Assembly (NCBI RefSeq): GCF_026627425.1
Contig: NZ_JAPNLH010000002.1
Location: forward strand, 124,001-188,000
DNA: 64,000 nt
Direction of reading: 5' to 3'
From: Arthrobacter endolithicus
GTDB taxonomy: Bacteria; Actinomycetota; Actinomycetes; Actinomycetales; Micrococcaceae
Shown: piece by piece, positions 59,375 to 64,000 of the stretch
Numbering within the stretch: the first letter of the stretch is position 1
How the letters are laid out: every line of letters begins with the position of its first letter
Notes under the pieces: model-generated
Databases searched by the model: none
Seen by the model: only the letters and a program-made list of their open reading frames with translations
What the model was told of the DNA's origin: nothing
Position numbers and translations under genes: made by a program

Positions 59375-61999
59375 CTACATCGCCTGTTCTGTGATGATGG
59401 TGCGGGCGAAGTTTTGGGCGTCTTTGAGGTCGTCGTGGTAGGTGTTGCGGATCCAGGGATTCTCGGTGTACCCGGCCGCCGGCCCTCCGTCTGGGGTGGT
59501 GCCGGTCCTCGTGTTGAGGCCGGTGCCGGTGGTGCGGTTGTAGCAGTGCAGGCCCGGGCGTTGACGGGCGTTGGGTCCGTACCGGAGGTAGGGGATCTTG
59601 TTGATCATGGTGACTTCCAGGATCCCGGCGTGGACCAGGGAATGACAGCCCGGGCACAAAGCACACATGTTGGAGACGGCGGTGGGTCCGCCGCGGGAGT
59701 ACCAGATGACGTGGTGGATATCGCACCAGGACGCGGGCCGGTTACAGCCGGGCCGGACGCACCCGCCGTCCCGGACGGACACGGCCCTGCGCTGCGCGGG
59801 GGTCGCGAGCCTGACCGCGGTGCCCAGATCCAGGAGGGCACCGTTGCTCCCCAGGACGGCCCGCTCGAACACCGCGTCACACACCATTCGGGCCAGGGTA
59901 CCGGGACTGATGCTGCCCAAACCATCACACCAGGACGGCATCGGATCCAACGGCGTCAACCCACCGGCACCGACCAAAACGGCACCGGTCAAACCGCTTT
60001 CTGGAGCCGAGAGAGGCTCCGGCTCGGGCTCGCGCTCCGGCTCCGGCTCCCAGCACCATGAGGACCCGGACCCGGGGTTGGAGGAATCGTTGGTGCAGTT
60101 GTCAGTGGTGTCGGTGGCCCAGCCGAAGCTGCGGCTGTCCGGGCCGATCCCTCCCGGCCACCCGTCACCGTCCGGTAGCACGGCTGGGTCTGCCGGAGTC
60201 CGCGGCGCCGGCAGCTCCGCTGGCGGTGATGCTGGTGGCGTTGATGGTGCTGGTGATACTGCTGGTAGTAGAGGTGGTGGTGGTTGGTTCCACAGCGTTT
60301 GGCGGAGGATGGCGGCTTCCCGGTCCGGGAAGCTGCGGAGCTGGTCAAAGGTAGTCGTGATCGTCATACGGGCCGGCCGCCTCCCCGGGCGGAGCCTGCC
60401 GGCCCTACTCGGACCGCAACGAGTACTCCTCCTCCCCGTCCCGGTTTCCCTGCCCGCACCTGCATCGGTACCTATTCCGGCTCCGGCTCCAGTTCCTGTG
60501 CCAGTTCCTGTGCCGGTTCCTAGGCCCGTACCCGCACCCTTGCCGGTACCGGGGTCTGTGCTGTCATCTGTTGGTGTGAGGGAGAACAGGTCATCGGCCT
60601 GGGCCGCGGCTGCCTCTGCCCGGGCCCGGGCATCGACTTCCGGGTGCGCCCACCCACCACCGCCACCGGCCAAACCGCCAGCACCACTGGCAGAACCAGA
60701 ACCGCCGCTCTCAGCACAGCCACCGCCAATGCCCTCAGCAGAACCGCCGCCAGTGCCCTCAGGGGAGCCGTCGCTTCCGCTGTCGTGGTCACCGCCGGCA
60801 CCGGTGCCAGCCGTACCGGCGCTGTTGGGGCTCTCGATACCTGGTGGGTGGGTGAGGTTGAGGTAAGCGCCTGCCGCACGGGCCATTTCGGTGAGCGCGT
60901 CCGCACGCCGCTGATCCGCGGTCCGCTGATCAACGGCGACCAGGTCCCCGTCGGGGGTCCGCTGATCCGGGTGCGGAGCCGACAACGGATCCAGGATCGC
61001 CATCAACTCCGCCCCCGCCACCGGGTCCAGCTGATACGAACCATGCACCATCCCCGTCACATCCACCCCCATCGTGAACTTACGACGCATCACCGACTCC
61101 GGATCATAATGATCCCCCGTATCGGCCCGGCACAGCCTGATGACCTGCTCAGCGAACCGACGGAAATCATCACTACGCAGCGTTGGAGCCTGCCGGGCCA
61201 GATACTCCCCCATCCGCTCCGACGTCTCCTCGGTAATGATCCGGGCCGGGACCTTCTCCAACACCCGCACCCCCGTCTTCACATGCCCGGCCGTGATATC
61301 CCCGGCCGCCAACCGGGTACCCAGCAACGCCAACGGCCCGCCCCCCAACTCCACCTCACGCACCAAAAAACCGGGACCGTTCCTGCTGCCGGGCCCGGTA
61401 TGGAGGGCGCGGGCCGCTTCGACCTCGGCTTTCGCCCGTCCCGGCTCCACCCCTACCCCATGAACCAGGAACTCGCGCACGTTCTTCGTCCCGATCCCGG
61501 ACAACGCCGCGGCCCCACACTGATCCGCTGCCGCGACACTGCGCAAATACACCGCATCCAACCGACGCCGGGTCCCCTCAGACACACCAATCACCGACAA
61601 CCAAGCCTCCGGCGACACCGCCTGCGGATCCGTCCCCAACACCTCCGCCAACAACACATTCACCAGCTCCAACCGGGCCACCATCCCCGCCGACGTACCA
61701 CCAACAGGAAAACCATCAACAGAACAAACGGGACACGCAGGAGCAGCAGAATCGGCAGTACCAGATGAGCCGTCAACGGCATCATAGGGAACCTTGGGCG
61801 CGGCCGGCTTTACAGGATCGGCAGGAGCAGCGGGAGTGGCCGGGTTCGCTGCGCCGCTGCCCTCGGGCTGACCGGTCCCGGGAACAGGCCCGGGAACAGC
61901 GCCGGAGCCGAGGCCTGCGCGCTGGACCCGGCGCGGATACTTCGCGGTGATCGCGGCCAGCACCTGAGCCAGATTCTCCCGATCAATCTCCACGCCCAC
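59375..61999 (-). CDS. DUF222 / HNH endonuclease (13E12-type) protein, copy 2
   Basis: Near-identical to the gene at 14717-17404 over the DUF222 core and the HNH domain ([20 protein letters not shown] ... [11 protein letters not shown]). Differences sit in the N-terminal Pro/Ala linker, the Pro-rich linker where copy 1 has PLE repeats, and a 16-residue stretch near the C-terminus that is missing here. The last residues EQAM come from the flanking DNA, not from the duplicated block. The longest frame begins at TTG 62056; GTG 61999, matching copy 1, is preferred (874 residues). Confidence 0.9.
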   Translation of the reverse strand: MGVEIDRENLAQVLAAITAKYPRRVQRAGLGSGAVPGPVPGTGQPEGSGAANPATPAAPADPVKPAAPKVPYDAVDGSSGTADSAAPACPVCSVDGFPVGGTSAGMVARLELVNVLLAEVLGTDPQAVSPEAWLSVIGVSEGTRRRLDAVYLRSVAAADQCGAAALSGIGTKNVREFLVHGVGVEPGRAKAEVEAARALHTGPGSRNGPGFLVREVELGGGPLALLGTRLAAGDITAGHVKTGVRVLEKVPARIITEETSERMGEYLARQAPTLRSDDFRRFAEQVIRLCRADTGDHYDPESVMRRKFTMGVDVTGMVHGSYQLDPVAGAELMAILDPLSAPHPDQRTPDGDLVAVDQRTADQRRADALTEMARAAGAYLNLTHPPGIESPNSAGTAGTGAGGDHDSGSDGSPEGTGGGSAEGIGGGCAESGGSGSASGAGGLAGGGGGWAHPEVDARARAEAAAAQADDLFSLTPTDDSTDPGTGKGAGTGLGTGTGTGTGTGAGAGIGTDAGAGRETGTGRRSTRCGPSRAGRLRPGRRPARMTITTTFDQLRSFPDREAAILRQTLWNQPPPPLLPAVSPAPSTPPASPPAELPAPRTPADPAVLPDGDGWPGGIGPDSRSFGWATDTTDNCTNDSSNPGSGSSWCWEPEPEREPEPEPLSAPESGLTGAVLVGAGGLTPLDPMPSWCDGLGSISPGTLARMVCDAVFERAVLGSNGALLDLGTAVRLATPAQRRAVSVRDGGCVRPGCNRPASWCDIHHVIWYSRGGPTAVSNMCALCPGCHSLVHAGILEVTMINKIPYLRYGPNARQRPGLHCYNRTTGTGLNTRTGTTPDGGPAAGYTENPWIRNTYHDDLKDAQNFARTIITEQAM

Positions 62000-62174
62000 C
62001 CACCACCCCTCAACCCACAAACCCAGCAACCCAAACCCGGCAACCTGCACCAGCAACCCGTACCCGCAAAAACCGGGAAATCCCGCTGATCTCCAACTAC
62101 TACAAGGCTACGAGCAGGCACTGACATCATCAGGACAAAAAGACCCCAAAACAGGCCCCTGTGGAAAAGAATTT
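59391..62174. mobile_element. duplicated DUF222/HNH unit, copy 2
   Basis: Block almost identical to 14727-17592, in the same orientation, located between thrS and the DnaE2-type gene. It starts at GTGATGATGG and ends at GAATTT at 62174. Beyond these points the flanks diverge (weak T/A-rich similarity for about 20 bases on the right side). Confidence 0.6.
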
Positions 62175-62197
62175 TTGAAAAACTTTCGGTGGATTAA

Positions 62198-64000
62198 CTA
62201 GCCGTTAAATCCCGTGACTGCCAAGGTGCGCCGCGTTCCCAATAGTGGGTCCTCCGGGCTGAGGCTGCCACCTAGAATGTCTCTTCTCAGCTGGACCGGG
62301 GATTCCATTTGAAAATTGTCTTCCTTTGCTAGCGGGGACAGCGGAAGGGAATCCGTTTGGCTAAGGTCCCAGGCCTCCAGCGCTTGTAAACTCATCCCCC
62401 GCGGTCCGGTGCGGCGGGTCAGTCCCCGAATCAGCAGCAACCTGGTGCCAAAGAGCAGCGGACCAGACTTTTGCTGCGCTTCATGGAAGAAGGTGGCATC
62501 CACACAGCCGGTTCCGTCGTCGATGCTGATGAAGACCACCCTGCGGCCTCCGCGCATCGGCGGCGTCTGGGTGGCAACCCGGATACCGGCAACCAGCACC
62601 TCCGAATTGTTACGCAAGCCTAGCAATTTGTCTGCCGTCGTCACACCAAGAGAAGTCAGCAACGGGCCGTAGCTGGACATCAAATGACCACTGACATCCA
62701 TCGCCAGCAGATCAAGCTCGGTTCGGATTTTCTCCATCGCGCTGGGTTCCGGGAGCTTGTCCTTGAGGTTAGCCAACTCCAAATCCCCCAAAGGAAGCAA
62801 CAATTGACCTTCGATCGGTTCCGATTTTTTCCCACGCGTGGGCAGATTCTGCAAATGGGGAATCAGGTCCGCACGGCTCGCAGTTGACCCCGACTCATCC
62901 TTGGCCTTGCGGTGCAGCGCGTCGAATGCGCCCAGTTGGGCCAGACGTTGCATGGTCGGTCGGCTCACTCTGGCCTGCGTGCGCAGGTCCGCTAAGGAAG
63001 CATAGGGCTGATGAGCCATAATACGCTTGAGCTCGGCAGCGGAGAGCCCATACACTCCCGCCAGGCTCATCCGGATTCCCAGCTTCTGCTGGACAGCCAT
63101 GTCATCCTTCCCCTGCGTCCTCAGATGAGGTGGCGTTATAGCCTCCGGCGCCTCGACCCATTCCACCCGGTATTCCCCGGCGCTCTTGTTAATGTCCAGC
63201 GGCAGAATCGGAATGCCCATCCTGCGCGCCTCAGCCACCAGAAGCCGGCGCGGGTACATACCGGGATCGTGTTCCCATAGACCTGCCAGAAAAGCCTCCG
63301 GATGGTGTGCTTTCAGCCACGCGGATTGGTATGTCGGCACCGCAAAGGCGGCGCCATGCGCCTTGCAGAATCCAAAGCTTCCAAAGGCCTTCAGCGTCTC
63401 CCAGACCTGGTCAACCACGTCAAGGGAGAAACCCCTGGCCCGGGCCGCCGTGCGAAACTCATCCTCCATCCTGGGCTCACCTCTGTCATTACCGAGCATC
63501 CGGCGGTACTCATCCGCCTGGGCCAGGCCACAGCCGGTCATGACATCAAAAGTCCGCAGCACCTGCTCATGAAAGACTGTTACCCCATGCGTCTCCGCCA
63601 AAGCCGGTTTAAGGCGCGGATGCGGATATACCTCCGGCGCAAAGCCATGCCGGTTCTCCAGATACGGCTTGACCATATTGGACTTCATCGGACCAGGCCT
63701 GAAAAGCGAAATGTCGATGATCAGGTCATTAAATTCCCGAGGCGCCATTTTGCCAATTAATTCCCGCTGCCCTGGTGATTCAATCTGAAAACAGCCCAGT
63801 GTATGGGTACTGCGGATCAGCTCAAAGGTTGGTTCGTCATCGAGCGGTACCTTGTTGAGCTCAATCATGCCGTCTGCCTGAATGTAGTCCGGGCCGTTCC
63901 CTAATCCACTGCGGGGATGGTTCCCGGCAGCCGTCACCTCTGCTTTGGAGGGATGGATCCGGATCACCTCACGGACCGCATAGGCCATGGCGCTCTGCAT
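62198..64000 (-). CDS. DnaE2/ImuC-type DNA polymerase III alpha subunit, 5' part outside the window
   Basis: C-terminal 600 residues of a DNA polymerase III alpha-type protein whose start lies beyond the right edge. The polymerase fingers and thumb blocks HTLGCFQIESPGQRELIG, DISLFRPGPMKSNMVKPYL, GVTVFHEQVLRTFDVMTGC and AFGSFGFCKAHGAAFAVPTYQSAWLK fit the error-prone DnaE2-like group of Actinobacteria more than the replicative DnaE1. It ends in an OB-fold (VLVAGIRVATQTPPMRG) and a short tail, as in DnaE2. Its regulation cannot be judged here. It ends 23 bases beyond the right edge of the HNH block. Confidence 0.85.
   Translation of the reverse strand: MQSAMAYAVREVIRIHPSKAEVTAAGNHPRSGLGNGPDYIQADGMIELNKVPLDDEPTFELIRSTHTLGCFQIESPGQRELIGKMAPREFNDLIIDISLFRPGPMKSNMVKPYLENRHGFAPEVYPHPRLKPALAETHGVTVFHEQVLRTFDVMTGCGLAQADEYRRMLGNDRGEPRMEDEFRTAARARGFSLDVVDQVWETLKAFGSFGFCKAHGAAFAVPTYQSAWLKAHHPEAFLAGLWEHDPGMYPRRLLVAEARRMGIPILPLDINKSAGEYRVEWVEAPEAITPPHLRTQGKDDMAVQQKLGIRMSLAGVYGLSAAELKRIMAHQPYASLADLRTQARVSRPTMQRLAQLGAFDALHRKAKDESGSTASRADLIPHLQNLPTRGKKSEPIEGQLLLPLGDLELANLKDKLPEPSAMEKIRTELDLLAMDVSGHLMSSYGPLLTSLGVTTADKLLGLRNNSEVLVAGIRVATQTPPMRGGRRVVFISIDDGTGCVDATFFHEAQQKSGPLLFGTRLLLIRGLTRRTGPRGMSLQALEAWDLSQTDSLPLSPLAKEDNFQMESPVQLRRDILGGSLSPEDPLLGTRRTLAVTGFNG

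Overview
The window is high-GC chromosomal DNA from an actinobacterium, most likely of the order Micrococcales and probably Arthrobacter-like (Micrococcaceae). The evidence is the actinobacterial integration host factor mIHF, a PyrR-led pyr operon with a PH-domain membrane protein between pyrC and carA, the order efp-nusB beside aroC-aroK-aroB, the order thrS-HIT-pgsA-pdxS-pdxT-yebC-ruvCAB-yajC-secDF-rel, the actinobacterial VLRF1 release-factor-like protein, and DUF222/HNH (13E12-type) genes. Most genes are housekeeping and lie on the minus strand. I saw no rRNA, tRNA or CRISPR array.

Region 1 (1-12080): one long minus-strand unit that reads pyrR-pyrB-pyrC-PH protein-carA-carB-pyrF, then mihF-gmk-rpoZ-coaBC. 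It covers de novo pyrimidine synthesis followed by nucleotide, transcription and CoA genes. Most joints are 1-8 base overlaps. The pyrR leader carries a clear PyrR-binding hairpin next to its ribosome binding site. A decayed short-chain dehydrogenase tail lies upstream. Region 2 (12081-26329): a PrsW-family protease on the plus strand, then alaS-ruvX-mltG-aroE-aroC-aroK-aroB-(DUF222/HNH copy 1)-efp-nusB on the minus strand. Region 3 (26371-38186): small membrane proteins, rpsD, rarA, acVLRF1, a small two-gene unit with a near-consensus promoter, aspS, hisS, a membrane cyclophilin, a DUF349 protein and an AbiEi-like protein. Region 4 (38187-59198): rel, secF, secD, yajC, ruvB, ruvA, ruvC, yebC, pdxT, an inserted block (asnB-CofE fusion, M3 peptidase, FAD monooxygenase), pdxS, pgsA, a HIT protein and thrS. 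Region 5 (59375-64000): DUF222/HNH copy 2 and the 3' part of a DnaE2-type polymerase gene.

Two items stand out. First, an asparagine synthetase of about 900 residues carries an F420-0:gamma-glutamyl ligase (CofE)-like domain at its C-terminus; it sits with an oligopeptidase and a flavin monooxygenase between pdxT and pdxS, which are usually close together. Second, two almost identical DUF222/HNH units of about 2.8 kb lie in direct orientation 44.7 kb apart. Their shared block ends inside the last codons of the reading frame, so each copy takes its stop codon from unrelated flanking DNA. Their differences are concentrated in low-complexity linkers.

Other points: ruvC appears to start at CTG, overlapping the yebC stop. 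Three genes have a TANNNT box 6-7 bases before the start codon and no Shine-Dalgarno, as in leaderless actinobacterial transcripts. pdxT, the PH protein, rpsD and HNH copy 1 each carry short tandem duplications. All identifications come from reading motifs and gene order; no database search was run.
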